Source of the DNA: Spirochaetia bacterium
GTDB lineage: Bacteria > Spirochaetota > Spirochaetia > Treponematales > Treponemataceae
DNA: 64,000 nucleotides
Direction: 5' to 3'
Assembly (NCBI GenBank): GCA_022768865.1
Contig: JALELH010000018.1
Coordinates: 44,215-108,214, forward strand
Shown: positions 19,548 to 28,669 of the stretch, piece by piece
Layout of the letters: each line of letters opens with the position of its first letter
Numbering within the stretch: position 1 is the stretch's first letter
Translations under genes and position numbers: made by a program
The notes under the pieces: generated by a model
Told to the model about the DNA's origin: nothing
Database searches by the model: none
Seen by the model: the letters and a program-made list of their open reading frames with translations, nothing else

Positions 19548-20084
19548 ATGAAGAAATGGAGATGTAAAGTTTGCGGTTATGTTCACACTGGAGATAATGC
19601 ACCTGAAGTATGTCCACAGTGTAAGGCAAAGAATCCATGGGTAGAAGTTAAGGAAGATGCAGGATTTGCATGCGAACACGAAGTTGGAGTTGCACAGGGT
19701 CTTGATGCAGAAGTTGTTCAGGGACTCCGCGATAACTTTAACGGTGAATGTTCAGAAGTCGGAATGTATCTTGCAATGAGCCGCCAGGCAGAACGTGAAG
19801 GCTACCCTGAAATTGCAGAAGCTTACAAGCGCTATGCTTTTGAAGAAGCAGAACATGCAGCAAAATTTGCAGAACTTCTTGGCGAAGTTTTAACAAAGAG
19901 CACAAAAGAAAACCTTAAGATGAGGGCAGATGCAGAAGCAGGTGCCTGTGAAGGAAAACTTGCCCTTGCAAAACGTGCAAAAGAACTTGGCTACGATGCT
20001 GTTCATGATACAGTTCACGAAATGGCTAAAGACGAAGCACGCCACGGTGCAGGCTTCAAGGGTCTTCTCAAAAGATATTTCTAA
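19548..20084 (+). CDS. Reverse-type rubrerythrin (N-terminal rubredoxin + ferritin-like domain)
   Basis: [22 protein letters not shown] at the N terminus, then [40 protein letters not shown] ... [17 protein letters not shown]. Confidence 0.95.
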   Translation: MKKWRCKVCGYVHTGDNAPEVCPQCKAKNPWVEVKEDAGFACEHEVGVAQGLDAEVVQGLRDNFNGECSEVGMYLAMSRQAEREGYPEIAEAYKRYAFEEAEHAAKFAELLGEVLTKSTKENLKMRADAEAGACEGKLALAKRAKELGYDAVHDTVHEMAKDEARHGAGFKGLLKRYF

Positions 20085-20104
20085 TTTTATTTAGTAAAAC
20101 TGAT

Positions 20105-20146
20105 ACCAGAATCTGGATTAGTTTAATTCGGATTCTGGTTTTTTAT
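20105..20146 (+). terminator. Rho-independent terminator of rubrerythrin gene
   Basis: ACCAGAATCTG-loop-CGGATTCTGGT followed by TTTTTTATTTTAT. Confidence 0.8.
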
Positions 20147-20175
20147 TTTATAAAACTTATTTAAGAGAAAGAAAA

Positions 20176-20598
20176 TTGATTACACAGCTTACAAAACAGG
20201 AAATTGCAGAAAAACTCACGTCAAAAAATATCCGGCCTTCGTTGCAGAGGATTGCTGTCTACGATTTTCTATTGAAAAATCCTGTTCATCCTACAGTTGA
20301 TACAATTTACGAATCTCTTTCCCAGACAATTCCAACTCTTTCCAAAACTACAGTTTACAACACCTTAAAACAATTTGCAGAAGCAGATCTTGTAACAACC
20401 ATTACCATTGAAGATGGTGAACTCAGGTTTGATGCAGATACAAGTGACCACATGCACTTTAAGTGCAGTTCCTGCGGCAATGTTTTTGATATTTTTGAAA
20501 AACTTAACATCGGATCAAATGTAATTCCCAAAGGATTCCAGCTTTTAAAAACCCAGACATACCTTTGGGGAATCTGCAAGGACTGTGCAAACCGCTAA
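20176..20598 (+). CDS. perR: Fur/PerR family transcriptional regulator
   Basis: RPSLQRIAVYDFLLKNPVHPTVDTIYESL...LSKTTVYNTLKQF...DHMHFKCSSCGNVFDI...CKDC; start codon TTG; adjacent to rubrerythrin. Confidence 0.88.
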   Translation: MITQLTKQEIAEKLTSKNIRPSLQRIAVYDFLLKNPVHPTVDTIYESLSQTIPTLSKTTVYNTLKQFAEADLVTTITIEDGELRFDADTSDHMHFKCSSCGNVFDIFEKLNIGSNVIPKGFQLLKTQTYLWGICKDCANR

Positions 20599-20622
20599 CG
20601 ACAAAAGGGATTTTAACTTTCT

Positions 20623-21279
20623 TTACTGGAATAAAATCAATCCTTCGGGAACAAGTGAACGGTAACGTATACGGCATTCTACAATGGAAACAAGAACTAC
20701 AACTAAAGAAAACCAGAAAAAGAAACTGTCCATTTTAAATCCTGCAAAATAGTTGTAAATTCCATGCAATAAAATTGCAAGAATAAATGACAAAACTTTT
20801 GTGCTTCCATTTTTTATGCTGTAAACAAAAAGTCCTGAAAGCCCTGCACAAGCTGCATGAATTATAACTGCCGTAAGCATTCTTATTTCAAGATGTTCAA
20901 TTCCGGAAATTAAATAAACCATGGACTCAAAACATCCCAAGGCAAGCCCGCTTAAAATGGCACAGGAAAAAAACGAAGAAAGATTGTGCTTTTTTGAAAT
21001 AAAGAAAAGGAAAAGCATTTTTATGGTTTCTTCTACAATTCCATTGATTAAAAGACTTTTAACCAGAACCTGAAACAGCGAATGAACAGAAACCAAATGA
21101 TAGTATTCAATTGCAAACTGAATTGCAGCAATTGGAATTACCGCAAACAATCCAAGAAGAATTGAAAAAACTCCGCTAAGAAATTTAAATTCCTTAACAA
21201 GAATCAGCATGCAGGTAAAAACTGCAAGCAGGGGAAGAATGCAAATAATGACTGACGGAATAACTGGTCCTGAAAACAT
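20623..21279 (-). CDS. PrsW-family intramembrane metalloprotease-like protein
   Basis: Multi-TM; GIVEETIKMLFLF, VIIHAACAGLSGLFVY, LLHGIYNYF motifs. Confidence 0.65.
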   Translation of the reverse strand: MFSGPVIPSVIICILPLLAVFTCMLILVKEFKFLSGVFSILLGLFAVIPIAAIQFAIEYYHLVSVHSLFQVLVKSLLINGIVEETIKMLFLFFISKKHNLSSFFSCAILSGLALGCFESMVYLISGIEHLEIRMLTAVIIHAACAGLSGLFVYSIKNGSTKVLSFILAILLHGIYNYFAGFKMDSFFFWFSLVVVLVSIVECRIRYRSLVPEGLILFQ

Positions 21280-21282
21280 AAC

Positions 21283-21876
21283 TTAAATCCTGAACTGTTC
21301 AACTGTAAAATCAACGATACTTCTCATTTGATCAAGGCTGACCTGATTTAAAACTCCAAGCCGGAAAATGCCCGATTCAAGAAGTGCATAAAATAAATCA
21401 TTCATCTCTTTTACTGAAACATTTTTTATTTCGCCTTTTTTCTGCCCGCGTATAATAATCGTGCTCATAAGGTGAATGATCCTGATTACACGTTTCCTGA
21501 TGCGCTCGTTAATGTCAACACCGCCTTTTTCAAGCTGCATTAAATACATTTTCAGAACCTTAAAAAATTTACTGTTCTTTTCCTCAATATCAAAAATCTT
21601 AAAAAAAATCTTTTTAAGGCAATCAATTGAATGAAGATTTGGTTCCTTAATAATTTCCATAAGCTGACGCTCTACATCATTTGTAAGCTGCTTAATGCTG
21701 AAAGAAAAAATTTCACGCTTGTTTTTAAAATAAATGTAAAGGGTAGTGCGGGTAATTCCGCAGCGGTCTGCAATTTTCTGGAAAGTTACATCTTCATATC
21801 CTTCTTCTATAAAAAGCTCAAAAGATTTTTCAAGTATTTCCTTTTTTCTTTTTTCGTGTTCAACAACAATAGCCAT
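21283..21876 (-). CDS. TetR/AcrR family regulator
   Basis: FIEEGYEDVTFQKIADRCGITRTTLYIYFKNKREIF. Confidence 0.93.
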   Translation of the reverse strand: MAIVVEHEKRKKEILEKSFELFIEEGYEDVTFQKIADRCGITRTTLYIYFKNKREIFSFSIKQLTNDVERQLMEIIKEPNLHSIDCLKKIFFKIFDIEEKNSKFFKVLKMYLMQLEKGGVDINERIRKRVIRIIHLMSTIIIRGQKKGEIKNVSVKEMNDLFYALLESGIFRLGVLNQVSLDQMRSIVDFTVEQFRI

Positions 21877-21902
21877 TTTTTTGCCTTAATTTTTTCCGTG
21901 AA

Positions 21903-23102
21903 TCAGCGGTAAACATACAAAGTCGTATCAAGATTACCTGCTTTAAGTGACTTGACTGCAGTTGCTTTTTTACAGATACATTCCTGAAAATTTTTCTGAC
22001 TTGTAATCACACCCATCTGCCAGTTTTCAAAATCCACGAAAAGAGATTTCATTTCGCCGTAAAGCTCTTCTGCATCATCTTTATCCATAAGGCGTTCACC
22101 ATAAGGCGGATTGCAAAGAAGAAGTCCGGTTTCGTATGGAGCATGAATGTCCTTAAAATCGCTTTGAACAAAATCAGGACGTTCAATCCTTAAATCACTG
22201 CCAATAAGCTGCAGTGCACGCCCGGCCATTACGCAGGCATGTTCCGCATTTAACCTGGACCGCTCAACAGCAGCATTATCAATATCGCTGCCTGTAATAC
22301 GGCATTCTACATCAGTGCGGATTTTTGACGCCTCTTCTTTTTTTATTTCCATTGCCTGCCTTGAATCATAAATTACAAGATTTTCGTAAGCAAAACGTCT
22401 GCCTAAACCAGGTGCAATGTTGTGTGCATAAAGTGCGGCTTCTATTGCAATAGTTCCGCTTCCGCAGAAAGGATCGTGCAGGGGAGTCTTTCTGCGCCAC
22501 ATCATTTCCTGTAAAAGAACTGCAGCCGTAGTTTCACGAAGCGGTGCAATTCCTCCGTCTGTCCTGTAACCGCGCTTATGCAGGGCTTCTCCGCTTGTAT
22601 CAAGAAGAATCGATGCAACATTTTTATCAAGATAAACACGCACATCGCAGCTTTCACCGGTTTCCGGCATGGAAGCCATGTGCCATACATCGCAAAGTTT
22701 CGTGTAAATGGATTTTAAAATCATGGACTGAATGCTGTGTTCGCTGTTCAGCTTGCTTAAATGCACGCGCACTTTATCTACAACAACACGGACAGTTTTT
22801 TTAAGGTAATCCTGCCAGTTGATTTTATAGCAGCCTTCAAAAAGTTCATCAAAATTATAAGCCTTGTATTCTGCCAGCTGAATGTAAATGCGGTCACTTG
22901 TCCTGAGGCAATAATTTGCACGATACATTGCATCAAGATCACCGCTAAAAGTTACGCGCCCTGGAGCATGCCTGTCTATAAGAGAATAACCCAGATGTTT
23001 AATTTCATTGCCAAGTATTTTTTCTGCACCAACAGCACAGAGTGCAACATAAGTCATTTTAGCCGCCTGTAAAAATATAAATCTATTATGACATTTTAGC
23101 AT
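21903..23102 (-). CDS. THUMP-domain class I SAM-dependent RNA methyltransferase (RlmL/YpsC-like)
   Basis: DPFCGSGTIAIEAALYAHNIAPG, LLCNPPYGERL; the true start is probably MTYVALCAVGAEKIL at about 23057. Confidence 0.92.
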   Translation of the reverse strand: MLKCHNRFIFLQAAKMTYVALCAVGAEKILGNEIKHLGYSLIDRHAPGRVTFSGDLDAMYRANYCLRTSDRIYIQLAEYKAYNFDELFEGCYKINWQDYLKKTVRVVVDKVRVHLSKLNSEHSIQSMILKSIYTKLCDVWHMASMPETGESCDVRVYLDKNVASILLDTSGEALHKRGYRTDGGIAPLRETTAAVLLQEMMWRRKTPLHDPFCGSGTIAIEAALYAHNIAPGLGRRFAYENLVIYDSRQAMEIKKEEASKIRTDVECRITGSDIDNAAVERSRLNAEHACVMAGRALQLIGSDLRIERPDFVQSDFKDIHAPYETGLLLCNPPYGERLMDKDDAEELYGEMKSLFVDFENWQMGVITSQKNFQECICKKATAVKSLKAGNLDTTLYVYR

Positions 23103-23203
23103 TTTTTGTAAAGTCTGTCTTTGCCCTATAAAATATTTCTTTTACTTTTTTTGCTTTTATGAGTGCCGTTCATTTTTTCACTGGAATTACAAAACAGCCT
23201 TTA

Positions 23204-23226
23204 CAAGAACTTCGAAGAAGTTCTTG
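23204..23226. repeat. Short perfect hairpin CAAGAACTTC-GAA-GAAGTTCTTG
   Basis: 10-bp perfect stem; related hairpins at 62015-62038 and 63471-63495; half-copy at 42859-42868. Confidence 0.75.
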
Positions 23227-23315
23227 GGGGAAAAACGCCGAAAGCTGGCGTAAGTAAATACAATTTTAGAAACTTTTATCCGCTAAAACTTTCGCCATTT
23301 CGGCGGCTTTTCCCC
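23226..23315. repeat. Inverted-repeat element with nested hairpin
   Basis: GGGGGAAAAACGCCGAAA (23226-23243) versus TTTCGGCGGCTTTTCCCC (23298-23315), with inner GCTGGCG/CGCCA and TTTTAG/CTAAAA pairs. Confidence 0.65.
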
Positions 23316-23318
23316 TTT

Positions 23319-23454
23319 GTGAACCTAGTTCACATTTTGTCTTTGTGAACACAGTTCACATGTACATGTGAGTGTCGTTCACATGCGCGTGTGAGTGCTG
23401 TTCACATGCGTTAAAGAACATGGTTCACATGTATTGGTGACTGGCACTCTTTTT
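23319..23454. repeat. Phased palindrome array, copy A (six GTGAAC-N3-GTTCAC-like sites)
   Basis: Sites start at 23319, 23345, 23368, 23391, 23414 and a degenerate one at 23437 (steps 26, 23, 23, 23, 23); the last ~55 bp are identical to copy B. Confidence 0.85.
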
Positions 23455-23566
23455 AGGTAAACTGCAATAGCAAATTCTACATTTTTGGCTGTTTTATAAG
23501 GTATGTGCGGGAATAATTCCGTTAATTTTTAATGACATAATCAATTTTTGAGGGTAAAATAAAGGA

Positions 23567-24331
23567 ATGAAGCAAAACAATGACTATACTGTAATTTACA
23601 GTGATGACGACGTTGTCGTCTTTAATAAAAGAAGCGGACTCCTGATTGCAGCTGACAGATACGATGCAGAAGCACCACGCCTTGATGTGGCTGCAGAAAA
23701 AGAATTTGGACGTCTTTTTGCAGTTCACCGTATAGACAAGGATACCAGCGGACTTGTAATTTATGCAAGAAATCCGGAAGCCCATAAAGCCCTTTCCAAA
23801 CAGTTTGAAAAACGAACGGTAGCTAAAACCTATCACTGCCTTGTAAAAGGTCACCCAACCTGGGATAATCTGAACATTGACTTACCTTTACAGCCAGACG
23901 GAGATGACCGCCACCGAACAGTCGTTAATAAAAGATTTGGAAAGCCGTCTAAGACTTATTTTGAAAATCTTGGCAATTGCGGACCATTTTCATGGATTAT
24001 CGCAAAGCCGCATACAGGAAGGACACATCAGATCAGGGCACATCTTCAGTCAACTGGTTTTCCTATTGTTTGTGACCCCTTATACAGCGGAAACCAGCAT
24101 CCTGTTTTACTAAGTGATTTTAAACGCAAATACAACGGTGATTTACTTGACGAACGTCCTTTGTTAAACAGACTTGCCCTTCATGCTTATTCCCTTGAAA
24201 TAAATCACCCAAAAACAAACGAACGACTATTATTCAAGGCTCCTTATCCACGGGACTTAGAAGCAGTTCGTAAACAGCTGTCCAAACTATTTAAAATAGA
24301 CCCTTTAGGACAAAAGACGGATGAATGCTAG
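23567..24331 (+). CDS. RluA-family RNA pseudouridine synthase
   Basis: AVHRIDKDTSGLVIYARN, HTGRTHQIRAHLQSTGFPIVCDPLY. Confidence 0.94.
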   Translation: MKQNNDYTVIYSDDDVVVFNKRSGLLIAADRYDAEAPRLDVAAEKEFGRLFAVHRIDKDTSGLVIYARNPEAHKALSKQFEKRTVAKTYHCLVKGHPTWDNLNIDLPLQPDGDDRHRTVVNKRFGKPSKTYFENLGNCGPFSWIIAKPHTGRTHQIRAHLQSTGFPIVCDPLYSGNQHPVLLSDFKRKYNGDLLDERPLLNRLALHAYSLEINHPKTNERLLFKAPYPRDLEAVRKQLSKLFKIDPLGQKTDEC

Positions 24332-24391
24332 ATTTACATAAATACACCTTTATCATTGCACTGATAAAATAATACTTTAAGGAGGACTAAC

Positions 24392-25042
24392 ATGAAGAAA
24401 TTTATCACAATCGGCAGGGAATACGGTGCCGGTGGAAACAAAATCGGAGAACTTGTGGCAAAGGAACTTGGCATTGCTTTTTATGACAGCGAAATTATCG
24501 ATCTTGCCGCAAAGGATTCAGGACTTTCACCTGAGTTTATAAAAAACACAGAACAGAATCTTTCAAGCGGATGGCTTTATACGCTTTTGCTTGGCTCCGG
24601 TTACAATACTCCGGGAACAGGAGCCAGCCGCCTTGGGCTTGGTCCTCAGACACTGAATGTTTCCCTTGCAGATCAGGTTTTTTATGCCCAAAGGGACACA
24701 ATAATCAACCTTGCAAAAAAAGGTCCATGCGTTCTTGTCGGCAGATGTTCAGATTATGTCCTGCGCCACTGTGAAGAAATACCACGTTCTGAAGTCCTTA
24801 ACATTTTTATCTATGCTCCGCTTGCAGATAAAGTTAAGCGCGCAATAGAAGAAAATGGCTTAAATCCGGAAACTGCGGAACGTGATGTAAAACTGATTGA
24901 TAAGCGCCGTGCTAATCATTACAACACCTTTACGGAACGGACATGGGGAAACAGAAGCCATTATGATCTTGTTGTAAACAGTTCCCTTCTTGGAATTGAA
25001 AAAACAGCAAAAATGATTGCTGAAATTGCAAGGCAGGCTTAA
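24392..25042 (+). CDS. Cytidylate kinase-like family protein
   Basis: ITIGREYGAGGNKIGELVAKELGIAFYDSEIIDLAA...CVLVGRCSDYVL...RRANHYNTFTERTWGN. Confidence 0.88.
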   Translation: MKKFITIGREYGAGGNKIGELVAKELGIAFYDSEIIDLAAKDSGLSPEFIKNTEQNLSSGWLYTLLLGSGYNTPGTGASRLGLGPQTLNVSLADQVFYAQRDTIINLAKKGPCVLVGRCSDYVLRHCEEIPRSEVLNIFIYAPLADKVKRAIEENGLNPETAERDVKLIDKRRANHYNTFTERTWGNRSHYDLVVNSSLLGIEKTAKMIAEIARQA

Positions 25043-25047
25043 ACAAT

Positions 25048-26319
25048 TCAGTTACAGGATTTTTTAATTCTAACAGTCTGAATACGGCGCTGGCTCTGAT
25101 CTTCAACGATGTAGAGCACGCCGTTTTTTTTGTAAGTTTTACCAACTGAAGGAAGTTCATCAAACTGCTCTAAAAGCCATCCACCCAGGGTATCAAAAAC
25201 TTCACTTGAAATATCTATGTTCAGCACATCCTTAATGTCATCAAGTTTTATATCTCCGGGCACGATAAATTCATCTGTTCCGACAACAGAAATTCTTTCT
25301 TCCGGCTTTGCCTTTATTGTTCCATGTTCATCTGTAATCCTTCCAAACACACCGCTTAAAATATCATCGAGAGTTACGATTCCCGCCATGCCGCCATATT
25401 CGTTTACGGCAACTGCAAAATTTATTTTTTCTTTCTTGAACTTTTTCAATAAGTCCAGGGCACTCATAGTTTCCGGAACAAAAGTTACGGAAGACATGCA
25501 AATCTTTACAAAATCTCTGCTTGCCGTTATGGAAGGGGAGGCAAACAAAACAGACTTGAAATACAGGACACCAACTATATTTTCTTCATCTTTTTCATAA
25601 ACCGGAATTTTTGAATAGCCTGTTGTCTGGAATAAAGCAATAACTTCATCAAGGGAACTTTCCGTGCTTATGTATTTTACAAGTGAACGGTGACGCATAA
25701 TTGAATGAACATTTAAATCTGAAAACTCAAAAAGACGTTCAAGCATTTTCCGTTCATTCTGTTCAATCGTTCCTTCAGTTTCTCCAACTTCAATTAAAGT
25801 TTTTAATTCTTCTTCCGTTACAAGAACTTTTTTAGATTTAAATATTTTCTTTTCTGTAAAATCAATGAATTTTGTAAAAAGACAGAAAATTTTAGAAACA
25901 GGGTAGAGTATAATCTTTACTATAAAAACCGGAACTGCCGTATTTTTTACGGCATCTTCCGTATTTATTGCAGCATAGGTTTTAGGAATTATTTCTACAA
26001 AAACAATTACAAAAAATAATGTTATGGCTGTAGCTACACTTACATATTCTGCACCGAAAACTTTTACCGCAAATGCCGTTGCAACGGCACTGTTCAATGT
26101 ATTTACAAAATTTGTACCGATTAAAACCGTAGATATAAGATCATCTAAATTTGTCCTTAGTTTTGAAATTAATTCTACATGTTTAATTTTTTCCTTTTCC
26201 ATCTGGCGAAGTTTTATTCTATCCAGACTTGTATAGGCTGTTTCAGTCATGGAAAAAAAAGCACCTGCTGCTAAAAGAAAAATCATAAACAAAAGCGTGC
26301 TTATTATGTAGGCAATCAC
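25048..26319 (-). CDS. CNNM/CorC-HlyC family transporter (DUF21 + CBS pair + CorC)
   Basis: DUF21 TM domain, CBS pair (VKYISTESSLDEVIALFQTTGYSKIPVYE), C-terminal LGGWLLEQFDELPSVGKTYKKNGVLYIVE. Confidence 0.9.
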   Translation of the reverse strand: MIAYIISTLLFMIFLLAAGAFFSMTETAYTSLDRIKLRQMEKEKIKHVELISKLRTNLDDLISTVLIGTNFVNTLNSAVATAFAVKVFGAEYVSVATAITLFFVIVFVEIIPKTYAAINTEDAVKNTAVPVFIVKIILYPVSKIFCLFTKFIDFTEKKIFKSKKVLVTEEELKTLIEVGETEGTIEQNERKMLERLFEFSDLNVHSIMRHRSLVKYISTESSLDEVIALFQTTGYSKIPVYEKDEENIVGVLYFKSVLFASPSITASRDFVKICMSSVTFVPETMSALDLLKKFKKEKINFAVAVNEYGGMAGIVTLDDILSGVFGRITDEHGTIKAKPEERISVVGTDEFIVPGDIKLDDIKDVLNIDISSEVFDTLGGWLLEQFDELPSVGKTYKKNGVLYIVEDQSQRRIQTVRIKKSCN

Positions 26320-27590
26320 TGGATACCTCCAATCATTTTTACTTTAGCAACACGGTTTTCATCCATTTCCGTAACTATGAATTTATATCCTCCAAAAGTA
26401 ATGCTCTGGCCAACCCGGGGAATTGCTTCAAGCTTTTCTGAAATAAAACCGCCTAATGTTTCGCAATTTTCAGATTCCATTTTTATTCCCAGCTGTTCAT
26501 TTAAATCTATAAGCCTGCTTAATCCGTCTAAATCTTCATTCCGGGTATTTCTGATTTTAACCTGAACTTTATTATGACCATAAACTTTGTATTCATCTGC
26601 AACAGGTCCAAAAATTTCGCGGACAATGTCTCCAACCGTAAGAATGCCGTCAGTTCCTGAATATTCATCAATTACAATTGCCATGCTTTGATGATTTTCA
26701 CTGAGCATCTGCTGAATGCCGGACATTTTTTTTGTTCCTAAAATAAAAAGGGGAGGGCGCATTACACGGCTTACGGTAAAAAGTTCCGGATGTGTTTTAT
26801 AAACTAAAATATCCTTAACATAAATTACACCGACTATATCATCTATGTCTTTTTTATAAACAGGGAATTTTGAAACTCTTAATCTTTCTGAAAGTTCAAT
26901 CACATGGCGGTAAGTTTCATTTATGGAAACAGCTTTTATTTTTGTCCGTGGAATCATAATGTCTTTTGCTTCAAGATCTGTAAATTTAAAAACCTTAGAC
27001 ATCATGTTTTTTTCGTTTTTTTCTAAAAGCCCCTGCTCATGACCTACATCAAGAAAAGTTTTTATTTCTTCTTCAGTAAATGTTACCTTACTTTCTTCTG
27101 CATAGACTTTTAAGGATTTTAAAATCAATTTTGAAATCTTCGTAAAAATAAAAACAAGGGGAGCCAGAATCACTTCCAGAAAACTTACAAAACCGCTGAA
27201 TAAAAATGCAATGGATTCCGGGTGATGAGTTGCAACAGTCTTTGGAGAAATTTCACCAAAAATCAAAAGGATGATTGTAACGGCTAATGTTGCAAATCCA
27301 ACACCTTTGTTTCCCCATATTTCTATTGCCACAAAAGAAAAAATAGCAGACAGGGCAATGTTTACAATGTTGTTTGCAACCAGAAGCGTATTAATAAGTT
27401 TGTTCTTATCCTGCAAAAGACGCCATACCCGGACAGCTTTTTTATTTTTCTGCTTTCTTAAAAAACGAACCCTGAGTTTGTTTACAGAAAGAAATGCACT
27501 TTCTGATGCAGAAAAAATCATTGAAAGCAAAACAAGAACACAGGAGATTGAAATTAAAATTCCTAAGGTAAAAGAATCAGTACCGTCCAT
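26316..27590 (-). CDS. CNNM/CorC-HlyC family transporter (tandem paralogue)
   Basis: Same architecture as 25048-26319; DIMIPRTKIKAVSINETYRHVIELSERLRVSKFPVYK. Confidence 0.9.
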   Translation of the reverse strand: MDGTDSFTLGILISISCVLVLLSMIFSASESAFLSVNKLRVRFLRKQKNKKAVRVWRLLQDKNKLINTLLVANNIVNIALSAIFSFVAIEIWGNKGVGFATLAVTIILLIFGEISPKTVATHHPESIAFLFSGFVSFLEVILAPLVFIFTKISKLILKSLKVYAEESKVTFTEEEIKTFLDVGHEQGLLEKNEKNMMSKVFKFTDLEAKDIMIPRTKIKAVSINETYRHVIELSERLRVSKFPVYKKDIDDIVGVIYVKDILVYKTHPELFTVSRVMRPPLFILGTKKMSGIQQMLSENHQSMAIVIDEYSGTDGILTVGDIVREIFGPVADEYKVYGHNKVQVKIRNTRNEDLDGLSRLIDLNEQLGIKMESENCETLGGFISEKLEAIPRVGQSITFGGYKFIVTEMDENRVAKVKMIGGIQ

Positions 27591-28582
27591 TATTCTCCAT
27601 TTGCCTGATTATCCTGAGCTTTTTCAAGTTCAGAAAATCTTTTCATCTGCTGAAGATTCTGAATGATTTTAAAAGCATTGGTTCCAGACGGATTTGCATT
27701 GTATGCTTTTTCAAGATATTCAATTACTAAAGCTGAATCAAATTTTTCTCCGTTAATTAAGGAATAGGCTGCCATATAATAAGCTTCCTGTATCTGATCT
27801 GCAGAAAGATTTCCTTTTTCTATAACATCAAGGAAAGGCTTTGCCGGATTTTCTTTTTTTTCTGTTGCTTCGTAAGAATAATAATAGGCAGCAGCAAGTT
27901 CATAAAAACCTAAACGTTCAGTCTGGTTTTCAGGATCTAAATCAGGAAACTGATAAATAAGCTGCTTGTACAAATCGCTGAACCGTGGATTTGATTTTTT
28001 TATAAGTTCATCAATGGCTTTTGCTTTTTCTACACCATTTGAATTGCGCACATTTAAAACCAGAGATTTTATTTCATCCGCTTTTACACGGCTTTCTTCC
28101 AGCTTTGCAATGTATTCTTCAACAGAACAAGTTGTATCTTTGTCAGAATCAAAAATTACATTTTCCAGAACATAACCTTCTGCAGAACAAATATAAATTG
28201 CAGGCCAGAATTTTACGCTGTAACTGCGTCCAAGAGTTTCCTTGAATTTATATTCGGCTGCAATTTTTTCTGCAAGTTTTTTTTCTTCTTCTGTTGAATC
28301 ATCAGCAGCTTTTGACTTTGCAAATTCACCCTGAGAAAAATCGATATTCAGAAAAACAAAATCTTTTGAATACCTTGAAAGAAATTCTTTTTTATTAAGA
28401 ATGTTTTCTTTGAAGGGAATGCTATGATCAGTCCAGTCATCACCAGTAAACACAAGAAAAATATCCTTGTTCTTTTTCTGAGCTGTCTTTAGTGCTGAAT
28501 CATAATCTGTAGTCCATTTAGCACCACAGGAAACAAAAAGAGTTGAAATTATTGCTGAAATTAAAATTTTATAAAGTTTCAT
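27590..28582 (-). CDS. Thioredoxin-fold lipoprotein (Thioredoxin_7-like), apparently lacking CXXC
   Basis: Lipobox LFVSC; AQKKNKDIFLVFTGDDWTDHSIPFKENILNKKEF...FVFLNIDFSQ; C-terminal helical repeats. Confidence 0.7.
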   Translation of the reverse strand: MKLYKILISAIISTLFVSCGAKWTTDYDSALKTAQKKNKDIFLVFTGDDWTDHSIPFKENILNKKEFLSRYSKDFVFLNIDFSQGEFAKSKAADDSTEEEKKLAEKIAAEYKFKETLGRSYSVKFWPAIYICSAEGYVLENVIFDSDKDTTCSVEEYIAKLEESRVKADEIKSLVLNVRNSNGVEKAKAIDELIKKSNPRFSDLYKQLIYQFPDLDPENQTERLGFYELAAAYYYSYEATEKKENPAKPFLDVIEKGNLSADQIQEAYYMAAYSLINGEKFDSALVIEYLEKAYNANPSGTNAFKIIQNLQQMKRFSELEKAQDNQANGE

Positions 28583-28669
28583 ATTTTTGTAAAGCTTTCT
28601 CCGGGAACTTAATCCTTTTGCATATAAGCAGCAATTGAAAAAAATTCCCAGAGAAAATAAATAATATTT

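Noticed and set aside
23345-23359. Array sites as CRP boxes (TGTGA-N6-TCACA)
   Set aside because: The half-sites are separated by N7, not N6, and the tighter conserved core is GTGAAC-N3-GTTCAC.
23319-23454. Possible CRISPR array from repeated GTTCACATG units
   Set aside because: Units are only ~23 bp with no unique 30-40 bp spacers, and the repeats are themselves palindromic with variable centres; no cas genes nearby.
23319-23454. Array sites as LexA/DinR boxes (GAAC-N4-GTTC)
   Set aside because: Spacing is GAAC-N3-GTTC, one base short of the Gram-positive LexA consensus, and SOS genes do not flank either copy.
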